The translations under genes and the position numbers were made by a program. Shown here one piece after another: positions 1-9,219 of a stretch of DNA of 48,288 nucleotides. The stretch lies in the NCBI GenBank assembly GCA_903854475.1, contig CAINWP010000145.1, forward strand, positions 1-48,288, written 5' to 3'. Under the pieces are notes generated by a model. It worked only from the letters and a program-made list of their open reading frames with translations. It did no database searches and had not been told where the DNA came from. This DNA comes from an uncultured Verrucomicrobiota bacterium. GTDB taxonomy: Bacteria; Verrucomicrobiota; Verrucomicrobiia; Limisphaerales; UBA9464. The first letter of the stretch is position 1. The number at the start of each line of letters is the position of its first letter.

Positions 1-168
1 CCGATCTCCGAGCGGTCCGTGTGTGCGGACGTGGCGCTTTCGGAGAAATCGCCCTACCTCGGAGGCGCTCAGGTGAGGCTGAGTTTGCAGAAGGACCCAG
101 GGATGTAGCCCGAAGAGCCTCCGAGTCCGATCCTGCTCCTAGGTAGGGACCGATCTCCGAGCGGTCCG
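1..168. repeat. 19-bp direct repeat pair with internal inverted repeat
   Basis: The 19 bases at 1-19 (starting CCGATCTCCGAG, ending CGGTCCG) recur exactly at 150-168. Between the copies lies an inverted repeat: CCCTACCT at 52-59 against AGGTAGGG at 141-148, extending to 12 of 13 matches (52-64 versus 136-148). A short stem GTCCG/CGGAC lies at 15-30. The right copy ends three bases before the stop codon of the HNH gene. The array may continue left of the window. No open frame of note is seen. It may be a dispersed intergenic repeat; its role is unknown. Confidence 0.6.
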
Positions 169-170
169 GC

Positions 171-794
171 TCAGCCGACTTCGGAACCCAGTTCGACATT
201 CCAATAAGCGACGTCCAGAAAATGCCGCCAACTGTCGGGCATTGTCGCACCGAAGCTCACCTGCACGAAGGGTCTCCATTTGGGTCGCTTGGGTTTACGC
301 ACCAAACCCATGCGGGCCTCAGCCGGAGTTCGGTTGGCCTTGCGCGTGTTGCAGGGGATGCAGGAGCAGACGATGTTTTCCCATGTCGTCGGCCCTCCTC
401 GATCCCGCGGGATCACGTGGTCCAGGTTGAGGTCGTGCCGGTCAAAGACTCGGCCGCAGTACTGGCAGGTGTTCCGATCCCGCTCGAAGAGGTTGTGCCG
501 TGTGAACTTGACCTCCTTCTTTGGGAAGCGGTCGAAGCCCATGAGCAGGATGACCCGGGGCACACGGATGCGGAAGGAGATCGTGCAGACCGTGCCGTCG
601 GCTTCGGGATCGGCCGCAGACAGGTCGCGCCACTGTTGAAAATTCAGCGTTCGGTAGTCGCCCTCACCATCGCCGAACACCACTTGGGCGTTGCCTTCAA
701 AGAGAAGCGTGAGCGCCCGACGGACTGAACAGACGTTGACCGCCTGCCAGAGCCGGTTGAGGACGAGAACCTGATCGTTCAGGACAGTGCTCAT
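171..794 (-). CDS. HNH endonuclease family protein
   Basis: This 207-residue protein is predicted to be an HNH nuclease. The C-terminal part carries a zinc-type HNH core: CQYC at 110-113, LDHVIPRDRGG at about 124-134 (Asp125-His126 of the catalytic strand), Asn140 and CIPC at 145-148 followed by Asn149. The N-terminal 100 residues (starting STVLNDQVLVLNRLWQAVNV) match the arrangement common in stand-alone chromosomal HNH proteins of this length. No signal peptide or membrane segment is visible. The gene is alone on its strand, reading left, with a good promoter upstream at 821-849. The substrate is unknown. Such proteins are widespread in many phyla and are not by themselves evidence of an intein, intron or phage. 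There is no clear ribosome binding site. Confidence 0.85.
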   Translation of the reverse strand: MSTVLNDQVLVLNRLWQAVNVCSVRRALTLLFEGNAQVVFGDGEGDYRTLNFQQWRDLSAADPEADGTVCTISFRIRVPRVILLMGFDRFPKKEVKFTRHNLFERDRNTCQYCGRVFDRHDLNLDHVIPRDRGGPTTWENIVCSCIPCNTRKANRTPAEARMGLVRKPKRPKWRPFVQVSFGATMPDSWRHFLDVAYWNVELGSEVG

Positions 795-820
795 CGGACG
801 CTTTCGAATAACTGTCCTCC

Positions 821-849
821 CTACTAACCGCCGTCTAAGACGCTGTCAA
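821..849 (-). promoter_or_regulatory. promoter of the HNH gene
   Basis: On the minus strand a perfect -35 box TTGACA (849-844) is followed after 17 bases by TAGTAG (826-821), a 3/6 match to the -10 consensus. Transcription would start near 814, leaving a leader of about 20 bases before the ATG at 794. Confidence 0.5.
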
Positions 850-857
850 CGCGCCCC

Positions 858-876
858 GGTGAACATTCGGTGAACA
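858..876 (-). promoter_or_regulatory. tandem TGTTCACC sites upstream of the HNH promoter
   Basis: Two exact copies of TGTTCACC (minus strand; GGTGAACA on plus at 858-865 and 869-876) lie 11 bases apart, one helical turn, and end 8 bases before the -35 box. This is the position expected for an activator site. The cognate protein is unknown. Confidence 0.35.
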
Positions 877-1012
877 GTGTGCCAACCCATGGACTTTGAG
901 AGCGTCGTCTTGGAAGTCTCAGCCGGTGGGTCGACCCCGGAGGAGGGGATCTCGATCGGACGCGGTGTTTGCCGGTAGGGTGCCGGGGTGTGGAACCGAA
1001 TTTTCCCCGTAC

Positions 1013-1040
1013 TTGTCCCCCTGAACCATTTCCGTATGGT
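1013..1040 (+). promoter_or_regulatory. possible purL promoter
   Basis: TTGTCC (1013-1018), 16 bases, then TATGGT (1035-1040). A start near 1047 would leave only about five bases before the purL ATG at 1052, so the mRNA would be nearly leaderless. This agrees with the lack of a ribosome binding site. Confidence 0.3.
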
Positions 1041-1051
1041 AGCTCCTTTCG

Positions 1052-3403
1052 ATGCACGAGCCTGCCATCACTCCGGAACTGGTCGCGAAGCACAACCTCA
1101 CCCCAGAGGAGTACCAAAAGATCCTAGGGATTCTTGGACGCGCTCCCTCGTACACTGAGCTGGGCATCTTTTCAGTGATGTGGTCGGAGCACTGCTCTTA
1201 CAAGAACACCCGACCGGTGCTGAAGACCTTCCCAACGAAGGGCGACAAGATCCTCGTCGGCGCGGGCGAAGAGAATGCCGGCATCATCGATGTGGGTGAC
1301 GGCGTGGCCATCGCCTTCAAGATCGAATCGCATAACCATCCGAGCGCCGTGGAGCCCTTCCAAGGAGCGGCGACGGGCGTGGGTGGCATCATTCGCGACA
1401 TCTTCACCATGGGCGCCCGTCCGATCGCTGCGCTCAATTCGCTGCGCTTCGGAGAACTATCTAATCCGGAGGTTCGCCGTCTTTTCACCGGTGTCGTGGG
1501 AGGCATCGCCCACTATGGCAATTGCTTCGGTATTCCGACGGTCGCGGGCGAGGTTTATTTCGATAAAAGCTACGAGGGCAACCCGCTGGTCAATGCCTTC
1601 GCCTTGGGTGTCTTGCGGCACGACCAAATTACTCGCGGCGCCGCCCATGGCATTGGTAACCCGGTGTTTTATGTCGGACCGGCGACGGGCCGTGACGGCC
1701 TGGCCGGTGCGGCCTTCGCCTCGCAGGACCTCACCGAAGAATCGGCGGAGCAGCAGCGCGGTGCGGTGCAGGTGGGCGATCCGTTCATGGAGAAGCTCGT
1801 TTGCGAGGCCTGCCTGGAGTTGCTGGCCACCGGATGTGTCGCCGGCATGCAGGACATGGGTGCGGCGGGTCTGACCTGCTCGACGTGTGAGACGGCCGCC
1901 CGCGCCGGAACCGGCATCGAGATCGAGTTGGATAAGGTGCCTCAACGGGCGCTGAATATGTCCAGCTACGAGATCATGCTCTCCGAGTCCCAGGAGCGGA
2001 TGCTCATTGTCGTCCACAAAGGCCGCGAGGCCGAGGTGAAGGCGGTCTTCGATAAGTGGGACCTCCCCTGGGCCGAGATCGGCGTGGTGACCGACACCGG
2101 CCGCATGGTCGTCCGTCATGGAGGCCAGGTGGTTGTGGATCTGCCTGCCAAGCCCCTGGCAGACGAAGCCCCGGTGTATCAGCGCGAGTCCCGTGAGGCA
2201 GCCTACATGGCGGGGGTTCGCGCCTTCCGTCTCGATGGCATCGCTGACACCCAGAACCCGGTGGGCGATCTCAAGAGCCTTCTTTCCAATCACACCATCG
2301 CCTCCAAGAACTGGGTCTATGGCCAGTACGACCACATGGTTCGGGATGGCTCGGTGGTCTGCCCAGGCAGCGATGCGGCCGTGATCCGCATCAAGGCTGA
2401 TAGTCTCCCGATCACCAAGGCCGAGTACGCCGCGGCCAAGTCGGGTGCGACCGATGGGTTCGAGTTGCCGGCCCCCTTGGCCGACAAGTACATCGCCTTC
2501 ACCGTCGATTGCAACGGGGGCTACGTATACCTCGATCCCCACGAGGGCGGAAAAGCCGCCGTCACCGAGGCCTGCCGCAATCTTGCCTGTTCCGGGGCGG
2601 TCCCCGTGGGCTCGACCGACAACCTCAACTTCGGCAACCCACACAATCCTGAGATCTTCTGGCAGCTCAAGGAATCGGTCCGGGGTCTGGCGGAGGGTTG
2701 CCGGGCCTTCAACGCTCCGGTCACCGGGGGTAATGTTTCCCTCTACAACCAGCGCGGTGCCTTGGGATCCATTGATCCGACACCCACGGTGGCGGTGGTG
2801 GGAATCATCGAAAAACCCGAGCACATCACCACCCAGTGGTTCAAGGCGGCCGGGGACGTCATTTTGCTCCTCGGTACTCCTGTGGACTTGGCCGACCCAT
2901 TGCAGGGCCTCGGTGGCAGTGCCTATCTGAAAAGCGTGCATGGCCAGAAAAATGGCTTGCCGCCTCGAGTCGATCTGCTGGCCGCCCAGACCTTGCACAC
3001 CACGTTGCTCGGATTGATTCGCGAGGGCGTGGTGAAGAGTGCCCACGATTGCAGCGAAGGCGGCCTGGCCGTGACCTTGGCTGAATCGTGCTTCAGCCAG
3101 CAGGTGGCCCGTGAGAGCCACCGGTTCCTCGGAGCCACCGTGGACTTGAGCGCGTGCGCCGCAGGAGCCCGCCTCGATGCCCTCCTCTTTGGTGAGACCC
3201 AAAACCGCGTGGTGATTTCCGTGGCGGCCATTGATGCCGGTCGCGTTCTCAAGCAGGTTCGGACCATGGGGGTGCCTGTGTTCCAGATCGGTACCGTGGG
3301 CGGCGAGGCTCTATCCCTGAAAACACCGGCCGCTGAGTTTTCTGCCCCAGTGGCCGAACTCCACGACGGATGGTGGAACTCCATCGCCCGCGCCATGGCC
3401 TGA
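1052..3403 (+). CDS. purL: phosphoribosylformylglycinamidine synthase subunit PurL
   Basis: Synthetase subunit of FGAM synthase (783 residues), which makes formylglycinamidine ribonucleotide from FGAR, ATP and ammonia in de novo purine synthesis. Visible family marks are [18 protein letters not shown] near residues 33-52, [21 protein letters not shown] near 92-112, and the second-half repeat of the same fold with [18 protein letters not shown] near 520 and TGGNVSLYN near 565. The length fits the small PurL type that works with separate PurQ and PurS, rather than the long single-chain enzyme of gammaproteobacteria. Neither partner is in the window. The ATG at 1052 is the first in frame. thrC follows 59 bases downstream on the same strand and may be co-transcribed. 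Confidence 0.95.
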   Translation: MHEPAITPELVAKHNLTPEEYQKILGILGRAPSYTELGIFSVMWSEHCSYKNTRPVLKTFPTKGDKILVGAGEENAGIIDVGDGVAIAFKIESHNHPSAVEPFQGAATGVGGIIRDIFTMGARPIAALNSLRFGELSNPEVRRLFTGVVGGIAHYGNCFGIPTVAGEVYFDKSYEGNPLVNAFALGVLRHDQITRGAAHGIGNPVFYVGPATGRDGLAGAAFASQDLTEESAEQQRGAVQVGDPFMEKLVCEACLELLATGCVAGMQDMGAAGLTCSTCETAARAGTGIEIELDKVPQRALNMSSYEIMLSESQERMLIVVHKGREAEVKAVFDKWDLPWAEIGVVTDTGRMVVRHGGQVVVDLPAKPLADEAPVYQRESREAAYMAGVRAFRLDGIADTQNPVGDLKSLLSNHTIASKNWVYGQYDHMVRDGSVVCPGSDAAVIRIKADSLPITKAEYAAAKSGATDGFELPAPLADKYIAFTVDCNGGYVYLDPHEGGKAAVTEACRNLACSGAVPVGSTDNLNFGNPHNPEIFWQLKESVRGLAEGCRAFNAPVTGGNVSLYNQRGALGSIDPTPTVAVVGIIEKPEHITTQWFKAAGDVILLLGTPVDLADPLQGLGGSAYLKSVHGQKNGLPPRVDLLAAQTLHTTLLGLIREGVVKSAHDCSEGGLAVTLAESCFSQQVARESHRFLGATVDLSACAAGARLDALLFGETQNRVVISVAAIDAGRVLKQVRTMGVPVFQIGTVGGEALSLKTPAAEFSAPVAELHDGWWNSIARAMA

Positions 3404-3462
3404 GTTCGGATTCCACGCTTTTCACGCGGACCTACTCCAACAACGATCTCACCCAGAATCCC

Positions 3463-4548
3463 ATGAGTTCCAATCCCGCCCCAGCGGCTGCCTGGCCCGG
3501 AGTTATTCGACGTTACGCCCGCTTCCTGCCGGTGACGGCGGAGACCCCCATCGTCACCCTTCTGGAGGGCAATACCCCGTTGATCCCGGTGCCCAACTTC
3601 GTGGCGGCCATCGGTGCCAATTTTGACCTACGCCTCAAGTATGAGGCCATGAACCCGACCTGTTCCTTTAAGGATCGGGGCATGACCATGGCCATCACCA
3701 AGGCCAAGGAGCGGGGTGCCAAGATTGTCGTCTGCGCCAGCACTGGCAACACCTCGGCCAGTGCCGCCGCCTACGCCGCGCGGGCCGGCCTCAAGTGCGT
3801 GGTCATCTTGCCTCAGGGAAAAATCGCCCACGGCAAGATGTCTCAGGCCCTGCTGTACGGGGCCACCACCGTGAGCATCGAGGGTAATTTCGATGACGCG
3901 CTGAATATCGTCCGCGAGCTCGGCGAGACTGGGTTGGTTGAAGTGGTTAACTCGGTCAATCCGGTGCGCATTGAGGGTCAGAAGACGGCCGCCTTTGAAA
4001 TTTGCGATGCCTTGGGTGATGCACCCGACTTTCATTTCTTGCCGGTGGGCAATGCCGGCAACATCACGGCCTACTGGCGCGGTTTCCGCGAATACGCCGA
4101 GGCCGGTCTTTCCGATACCCTGCCCCGCATGATGGGCTGGCAGGCCGCGGGAGCCGCACCGCTGGTGCTCGGTCATCCAGTGGCCCACCCCGAGACCGTG
4201 GCCACGGCCATCCGTATTGGTAACCCGGCCAGTTGGCAGGGTGCGATGGACGCCGCGCGCGAATCCTCAGGCTCCATCCGCTCGGTGACCGACGAAGAAA
4301 TTCTCCACGCCTACAAGCTCCTGGCCCGCACCGAGGGTGTGATGGTCGAGCCCGCGTGTGCCGCCCCATTGGCCGGCTTGATCAAAGCCATTCGCGCCGG
4401 CGAGATCCCCGATGGTTCACTGGTGACGGCCACCATGACCGGCCACGGCCTCAAAGATCCGGACACCGCCATTCGCGTCGCCGGCTTCGAGCCCATCTTG
4501 GTCAAGGCCACCATGCAAGCCGTGATGGCGGCCGTCGGTCTGGCCTGA
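3463..4548 (+). CDS. thrC: threonine synthase
   Basis: Pyridoxal-phosphate enzyme (361 residues) converting O-phospho-L-homoserine to threonine. The cofactor lysine is Lys70 in [11 protein letters not shown]. The Ser/Thr loop follows as [18 protein letters not shown] near 89-106, and the phosphate-binding glycine loop as [15 protein letters not shown] near 190. The length and N-terminus match the short bacterial/plant-like class. The frame is open upstream to 3370 inside purL, but the ATG at 3463 puts the N-terminus just before the conserved start of the fold, so it is preferred. No Shine-Dalgarno sequence is visible. Its position behind purL is not a known conserved pair. Confidence 0.93.
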   Translation: MSSNPAPAAAWPGVIRRYARFLPVTAETPIVTLLEGNTPLIPVPNFVAAIGANFDLRLKYEAMNPTCSFKDRGMTMAITKAKERGAKIVVCASTGNTSASAAAYAARAGLKCVVILPQGKIAHGKMSQALLYGATTVSIEGNFDDALNIVRELGETGLVEVVNSVNPVRIEGQKTAAFEICDALGDAPDFHFLPVGNAGNITAYWRGFREYAEAGLSDTLPRMMGWQAAGAAPLVLGHPVAHPETVATAIRIGNPASWQGAMDAARESSGSIRSVTDEEILHAYKLLARTEGVMVEPACAAPLAGLIKAIRAGEIPDGSLVTATMTGHGLKDPDTAIRVAGFEPILVKATMQAVMAAVGLA

Positions 4549-4601
4549 GTCTGTCTAGCCAGAGTGGGTCTAGCTCTGAAGAGCGGGAGGAGGCCCTTTA
4601 A

Positions 4602-4618
4602 ACTCCCTTCTGGGGAGT
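4602..4618. other. small hairpin after thrC
   Basis: ACTCCC (4602-4607), loop TTCTG, GGGAGT (4613-4618). There is no T-run, so it is at best a weak terminator between thrC and the glycosyltransferase gene. Confidence 0.25.
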
Positions 4619-4731
4619 CCTCGCTCAGCACTGGCCCGTTGAGGTTCAACAGGACTCGGGAAGAGTAGGCAACCCGCGTTCCGGATGATTCACTGGGGTT
4701 GTCGTATCGATTGCTTTCGTCCGGAACTGCC

Positions 4732-5535
4732 ATGTCCCAACCGCTTCCGATTTCCGTTTATTTCGTCTCAGGAGCCGAAGCCCATCGCATCGGGGCCGCA
4801 CTCGAGAGCGTGCAGGGCTGGGCGGCCGAGATCGTGGTCATTCTCCAGCAAGATGTGTCGGACGGCACCGAAGAGTTGGCCCGCGCCCGCGGTGCCATTG
4901 TGGTTCGCGAGCCCTGGAAAGGGTTCGTGGGCCAGAAGGCTTCGGCCCTAGACAAGACCTCCTCTGCGTGGACGCTCAATTTGGATGCCGATGAGGTGGT
5001 CACTCCAGAATTGAGGGAGGAGATTTCCCGGGCTATCGCCGAGGCCGGACCGGAGATCGGTGCTTTCAACTTCCCGCGCTGCACCCAATTCCTGGGCCGT
5101 TGGATTCGTCACGGCGACTGGTATCCCGACCGTGTGATTCGTCTGGCCCGTCGCGGTCGGGCGCACTGGGGTGGCGAGGAACCGCATGCCCAGCTCCAAG
5201 TGGCAGGGCGCATCGGCCGTTTGCGATCGGATCTCCTGCACTACAGCAACGAGAGCATCGACCGCCAGGTTACCAAGATCCCTCCTTACAGTACCGCCTT
5301 CGTCCAAGCCTCGCGGCATTCCGGTCGGCATGCCACCTGGGTCGATTTGCTCTTCCGTCCGGGTTGGCGGTTTCTGCGGGGATACCTCTTCAAGGGCGGG
5401 TTCCTCGACGGTCTTCCCGGTTATTACATCGCCTGGGCCAATGCCTTCACCGTGGCCACCCGCTACACCAAGCTGCGCGCGGTCGATCAAGGTCTCGAGT
5501 CGGTGTCCGATCGGGCACCCCGCACCCCTCGCTGA
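4732..5535 (+). CDS. family 2 glycosyltransferase (WaaE-like)
   Basis: 267-residue GT2 protein. The fold starts with ISVYFVSGAEAHRIGAAL and carries the metal/nucleotide-sugar motif LNLDADEVV (DxD at 85-87). Next comes FPRCTQFLGRWIRHGDWYPDR near 125-145, typical of the short WaaE/KdtX-like enzymes that add a hexose to the lipopolysaccharide core. There are no membrane spans, so it is probably cytoplasmic or peripheral. The ATG at 4732 is chosen over an in-frame TTG at 4699 because the conserved strand begins directly after it. It faces the methyltransferase gene tail to tail. The sugar donor and acceptor cannot be read from the sequence. Confidence 0.85.
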   Translation: MSQPLPISVYFVSGAEAHRIGAALESVQGWAAEIVVILQQDVSDGTEELARARGAIVVREPWKGFVGQKASALDKTSSAWTLNLDADEVVTPELREEISRAIAEAGPEIGAFNFPRCTQFLGRWIRHGDWYPDRVIRLARRGRAHWGGEEPHAQLQVAGRIGRLRSDLLHYSNESIDRQVTKIPPYSTAFVQASRHSGRHATWVDLLFRPGWRFLRGYLFKGGFLDGLPGYYIAWANAFTVATRYTKLRAVDQGLESVSDRAPRTPR

Positions 5536-5597
5536 GAACCCGACGGGAGAAGTATCTGGGCCACGAGGGCGCTGAACGCGTCACGGGTAATTTCAGT

Positions 5598-5616
5598 GAT
5601 CCCACGCCTTGGGATC
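5598..5616. terminator. hairpin between convergent genes
   Basis: GATCCCA (5598-5604), loop CGCCT, TGGGATC (5610-5616), placed between the stops of the glycosyltransferase and methyltransferase genes. It has a perfect seven-pair stem but no T-run on either side. A bidirectional terminator role is inferred from position. Confidence 0.35.
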
Positions 5617-5626
5617 AATGCCTCAC

Positions 5627-6376
5627 CTATTTGCGGCGGGTGACCACCAGCAATTGCTCGCTGAAGAGCATCGCCGGATCGGAGAGCCAGCGATTCAGGG
5701 ACTTCTCAGTTTGTTTGAGCACCGGATTGCGGCGGGCGTCCTTGTCGACGGTCAGGCGGCAGGCCAGCCAGACCAACGGCCAAAGGGGTGAGAGCAGCAC
5801 CGACTTGAACTTCAACTGGGTGAGTCCGAGGCGCAGGATTTGAAAACCCTCCCAACCGAGTACGGCATGGATGAGGGAAAAATCCACGGGCCCGATGTGG
5901 AAGGCGTAGCGATCGGAGGCCTTCTGGTCCCAGCCCACTCGCCGGCGAATGAGCTTATGCTTGCCAGTCAAAAAGAACTGCAGCCGCGAATGCAAGCGTT
6001 GCAGGTTCGGGGTGCTGAAGACAAAAAACCCGCCGCTCCGCACGACCCGCGATACTTCGGCGACGATGTGGAATTGCGAATCGAGATGTTCCAAAACCTC
6101 AGTCATGAGCACGACATCGAAGGAGCCGTCCTCGAAAGGCAGTCGGTGTTGGAGGTCCACACCGGTGGTGATGGGAATGGCGTCCAGACGAACGCGGTTC
6201 TCGATGATGTAGTCGTCGTCGCGGAAGTGGGTGCCGTGAATGCGGCATCCGTCGGCGGCCAGTTGCGACAGCACCTCTCCCTCGCCACAGCTCAGATCGA
6301 GGATTGAAAGGTTGGGGTAGCCTTTCAGTTGGCGGACTTCCCGGACCACGGCATCGACGATGAAGGCTTGCGGCAT
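5627..6376 (-). CDS. class I SAM-dependent methyltransferase
   Basis: 249-residue methyltransferase. Motif I is ILDLSCGEGEVLSQLA (25-40) and motif II/III is FDVVLMTEVLEHL near 85-97, followed by EVSRVVRSGGFFVFSTPN, the usual post-I arrangement of the Methyltransf_11 group. The C-terminal half has a hydrophobic patch (SPLWPLVWLACRL) that could touch the membrane. The substrate is unknown. Sharing a neighbourhood with a lipopolysaccharide-type glycosyltransferase suggests, weakly, an envelope or glycan role. The start at 6376 gives motif I an N-terminal lead of about 24 residues, which is short but acceptable. Confidence 0.85.
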   Translation of the reverse strand: MPQAFIVDAVVREVRQLKGYPNLSILDLSCGEGEVLSQLAADGCRIHGTHFRDDDYIIENRVRLDAIPITTGVDLQHRLPFEDGSFDVVLMTEVLEHLDSQFHIVAEVSRVVRSGGFFVFSTPNLQRLHSRLQFFLTGKHKLIRRRVGWDQKASDRYAFHIGPVDFSLIHAVLGWEGFQILRLGLTQLKFKSVLLSPLWPLVWLACRLTVDKDARRNPVLKQTEKSLNRWLSDPAMLFSEQLLVVTRRK

Positions 6377-6675
6377 CGGTCTTCATCAAGCCGTTCGAGA
6401 CCCAGCCGCGGCAACCCCGAAAAAGTCAGGTTTTCCAACTGCGCTTTCACTCCCTTTGCGACTTGCCCACTGACGCCCCCGGAAAACCGCCTGCCGGTTC
6501 CCATCCGAGCGGGAGAACTTCGGTACCGTGCTGCCTCAGACTCGCACCTGATTCATCCGTGACTGGGAAGGCAGGCTCGCAGCAGGCACTTTGAGCCCGG
6601 TGGGCCGGGGCAATTGTTACCATCTTTTCCTTGCTCCACGGCTGGGGTTGCCAGCCTGATGAGCTCGGTAAACGC
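6377..6675. other. intergenic region between divergent genes
   Basis: About 300 bases between the divergent methyltransferase and ROK kinase genes, presumably holding both promoters. I see no convincing -35/-10 pair, repeat or small gene. Confidence 0.5.
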
Positions 6676-7671
6676 ATGACCGAAACCATCAAACAGGATG
6701 TCATCGTCGGGGTGGATCTGGGGGGGACCAAGATCTTGGCCGGAATATTTACCCCCCAGCTCCGGTTGCTCCAGACGGTCAAATTGAGCACCAAGGCCTC
6801 GCGGGGTTTTGAATCCGTGGTGGAGCGCGTTGCGCGGTGTGTCCGGGATGCGGTGGACGAGGCCGACCTTTCGCTCAAGCAAGTTCGCGGGGTCGGGATC
6901 GGAGCCCCCGGGGCCATCAACCCCGAATCCGGTGAGGTGATTTTTGCGCCGAACCTCCAGTGGAAGAATGCGCCGCTGCAAAAAGCCCTAGAAAAACACT
7001 TGGGTGTCCCGGTGTTTGTTGAGAACGACTGCAATGCCTGCACGCTGGGTATTCATGAGGTGGAGCTGAAGGGCAGGTCCCGCAGTTTGCTGGGTATTTT
7101 CTTAGGCACCGGTATCGGCGGCGGCCTCATCTTGGATGGCCAACTCTATTCGGGTTTCAACCGCACGGCGGGTGAGGTGGGGCACATGGTCATCCAAGTG
7201 GGCGGTCCCAAATGCAGTTGTGGCAACAGTGGCTGCTTTGAGGCCTTGGCCAGTCGGACCTCCATTTTCCGTGAATTGGCCCGACGGGTGAAGGAAGGCG
7301 AGAAGACTTTGCTCACTGAGTCGTTGAAGGAAGGGGAGAGCATCGTTGATCTCAAGAGCGGCGACTTGCGCAAGGCTCTCCGCAAAGGAGACAAGTTGGC
7401 AGCCAAGGTGCTCCAGGAAGCGGCCAAACATACGGGCATCGCCGTGGCCAACCTTGTGAATATTTTGAGTCCGCAAACGGTGGTCTTGGGCGGCGGTGTG
7501 ATGGATGCCCTAGAGGACGACCTTATGCCGATTATCCTGGAGACAGCTCGCAATTACGCCATGCCCGGCACTCTCAAGGATGTTGAGATCCTCGCCAGCA
7601 AGCTGGGCGACGCGGCCGGAATCACGGGCGCGGCAGTGTTAGTCCGCCAGCGCCTCAAACTGACGGACTAA
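6676..7671 (+). CDS. ROK family sugar kinase (glucokinase-like)
   Basis: 331-residue ROK protein. The phosphate-binding start is VGVDLGGTKILAG (about 11-23). The catalytic Asp lies in ENDCNACTLG near 115-124. The ROK zinc signature reads GEVGHMV then CSCGNSGCFEALAS (about 179-192), with the three cysteines and the E of the CxCGxxGCxE pattern intact. The adenosine motif is VVLGGGVMDA near 270. There is no helix-turn-helix N-terminus, so it is a kinase rather than a NagC-type repressor. Glucose is the most likely substrate, but other hexoses or acetylated sugars are possible. The ATG at 6676 is preferred to an in-frame codon at 6631 because the fold starts eight residues later. It converges on rsmI with an 11-base gap. 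Confidence 0.9.
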   Translation: MTETIKQDVIVGVDLGGTKILAGIFTPQLRLLQTVKLSTKASRGFESVVERVARCVRDAVDEADLSLKQVRGVGIGAPGAINPESGEVIFAPNLQWKNAPLQKALEKHLGVPVFVENDCNACTLGIHEVELKGRSRSLLGIFLGTGIGGGLILDGQLYSGFNRTAGEVGHMVIQVGGPKCSCGNSGCFEALASRTSIFRELARRVKEGEKTLLTESLKEGESIVDLKSGDLRKALRKGDKLAAKVLQEAAKHTGIAVANLVNILSPQTVVLGGGVMDALEDDLMPIILETARNYAMPGTLKDVEILASKLGDAAGITGAAVLVRQRLKLTD

Positions 7672-7682
7672 CCCAGAACGAT

Positions 7683-8549
7683 TCAAAGGGATCCTTCCGT
7701 CGAATCCGCTTCAGAATCGGTTTCGAGGTCGGTTTCAGTTTCGTGGTCGGTTTCATCCAAGTCGTTGCCGCTGAGTGGGGCGCCCTCCGCATTGCTGCCG
7801 GTGCTGCCGGTGCTGCCGCCGGCTCCGATCATCACCACAAACTCCCCCTTGCGCGGGCGTCGGCTCCACTCAGCAAGCAATTCCTCAGGGGTGCCGCGCA
7901 GCCACTCTTCAAACTTCTTGGTTAACTCGCGGGCCAGCACCACCCGACGCCCCGGCAGGATCCGTTGGAGTTCTCCCAGCAGGCGCTCCACGCGGAAGGG
8001 GGATTCGTAGAGAACGAGGGTTCCTGGGATAGTACCCAGTTCCGCCAGACGTCGGGCCCGTTGGCCCGATTTGTGAGGCAGGAAACCCGCAAAGTGGAAG
8101 GATTCGGTCGGCAGTCCGCTGGCGGTCAGACCTGCCACCAGTGCGCAGGCCCCGGGAATGGACTCCACCCGAAGCCCTGAGGCCAGAACCTCGGCCACGA
8201 TGCGTTCTCCCGGATCGCTAATTCCGGGGGATCCGGCGTCGGTCACCAGCGCTACGGTTTCGCCACAGCGCAACCGGTCGAGAATTTCCGCGCCCCGTCG
8301 GGCCTCATTGAAACGGAAATAGCTGATCATTTGTTTTCGAAGCCCGAAATGGGTCAGCAATTGGCCGGTGTGGCGGGTGTCTTCGGCGGCGACCACCGAG
8401 CACTCTCGAAGCACCCGCAGGGCCCGCAAGGTGATGTCCTCCAGGTTTCCGATGGGTGTGGCCACCAGGTACAGCGTACCGGGGACGAGCGGGGCCGAGG
8501 CCGCTGGGTTGGCCTGAACGGGGCCCGAGGGTGGTGGCACTGTCTCCAT
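7683..8549 (-). CDS. rsmI: 16S rRNA (cytidine-2'-O)-methyltransferase RsmI
   Basis: 288-residue SAM-dependent methyltransferase acting on C1402 of 16S rRNA. Family marks are GTLYLVATPIGNLEDITLRA (about 24-43), AEDTRHTGQLL, VALVTDAGSPGISDPGE near 104-120 and PGACALVAGLTASGLPT. The tetrapyrrole-methylase fold is complete. The last 25-30 residues are an acidic, Thr/Glu/Asp-rich tail (DETDHETETDLETDSEADS) not expected in typical RsmI. An N-terminal Pro/Ala extension of about 22 residues is also extra. It is divergent from yajQ and convergent with the ROK kinase gene. Confidence 0.93.
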   Translation of the reverse strand: METVPPPSGPVQANPAASAPLVPGTLYLVATPIGNLEDITLRALRVLRECSVVAAEDTRHTGQLLTHFGLRKQMISYFRFNEARRGAEILDRLRCGETVALVTDAGSPGISDPGERIVAEVLASGLRVESIPGACALVAGLTASGLPTESFHFAGFLPHKSGQRARRLAELGTIPGTLVLYESPFRVERLLGELQRILPGRRVVLARELTKKFEEWLRGTPEELLAEWSRRPRKGEFVVMIGAGGSTGSTGSNAEGAPLSGNDLDETDHETETDLETDSEADSTEGSL

Positions 8550-8693
8550 GCCTCCAGCTTACCGTCGGAGTCCGTACCGGTGACATCAGAAAAACCCGGG
8601 AGGGAGAGCGCATCGGCCAATCTACTCTGGAAACCCCAATAAAAGCCCTCGTTGCCGCGTTGCAGGCGCAGGCCCATCGTTTAGCATCCGGCC

Positions 8694-9179
8694 ATGCCAA
8701 GTTTCGACATCGTCTCTAAGGTCAGTTCAATGGAGGTGGAAAACGCCATCAGCCAAGCTCAGAAGGAATTGCTGACCCGCTTCGATTTCAAGGGGTCCGG
8801 TGCGGAGATCGTTTTGGAGAAGAGCGAGATCAAGATGCGGGCTCCCGATGCCTTCAAGATGACGGCCCTGGTTGAGATCGTGATGCTCAAGTTGGCCAAA
8901 CGGAGTATCTCCGCCAAGAACATCGACGCCGGCGAGGCCGAGTTGTCGCCCCTAGGGCATGCTCGTCAGACCATTAAGATCAAGCAGGGTATTGAAAGCG
9001 CCGCCGCCAAAGAGATTAGCAATTTTGTCCGGAGTTTGGGTCTCAAGGTAACCGCGTCCATCCAGGGCGATGAGCTGCGGGTCGCCGGCAAAAACCGGGA
9101 TGATTTGCAGGCCGTGATGACCGCCTGCCGGGGGCACGATTTTCCGGTAGCCCTCAATTTTGTGAACTTCCGCGACTGA
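8694..9179 (+). CDS. yajQ: YajQ family nucleotide-binding protein
   Basis: 161-residue member of the YajQ/DUF520 family, some members of which bind cyclic di-GMP and act as regulators. The start MPSFDIVSKVSSMEVENAI, the central RFDFKGSGAEI and the end PVALNFVNFRD are family hallmarks, and the length is standard. It has two ferredoxin-like halves and is cytoplasmic. It opens a rightward block with the next gene 40 bases on. No PilZ or GGDEF protein is nearby, so a link to cyclic di-GMP in this organism is inference from the family. Confidence 0.92.
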   Translation: MPSFDIVSKVSSMEVENAISQAQKELLTRFDFKGSGAEIVLEKSEIKMRAPDAFKMTALVEIVMLKLAKRSISAKNIDAGEAELSPLGHARQTIKIKQGIESAAAKEISNFVRSLGLKVTASIQGDELRVAGKNRDDLQAVMTACRGHDFPVALNFVNFRD

Positions 9180-9219
9180 CCCGCCGACTTCCAACCCCTA
9201 GACTTTTTACTTTCACGTC

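Noticed and set aside
171-794. HNH gene as part of an intein, group II intron or phage
   Set aside because: No intron structure, reverse transcriptase, splice motifs or phage genes are seen around it; such HNH proteins are commonly stand-alone.
1457-3202. Long open frame (581 codons) on the minus strand opposite purL
   Set aside because: It lies wholly antisense to a clear purL and shows the His/Gly/Arg-rich composition typical of shadow frames in GC-rich genes; no domain is seen.
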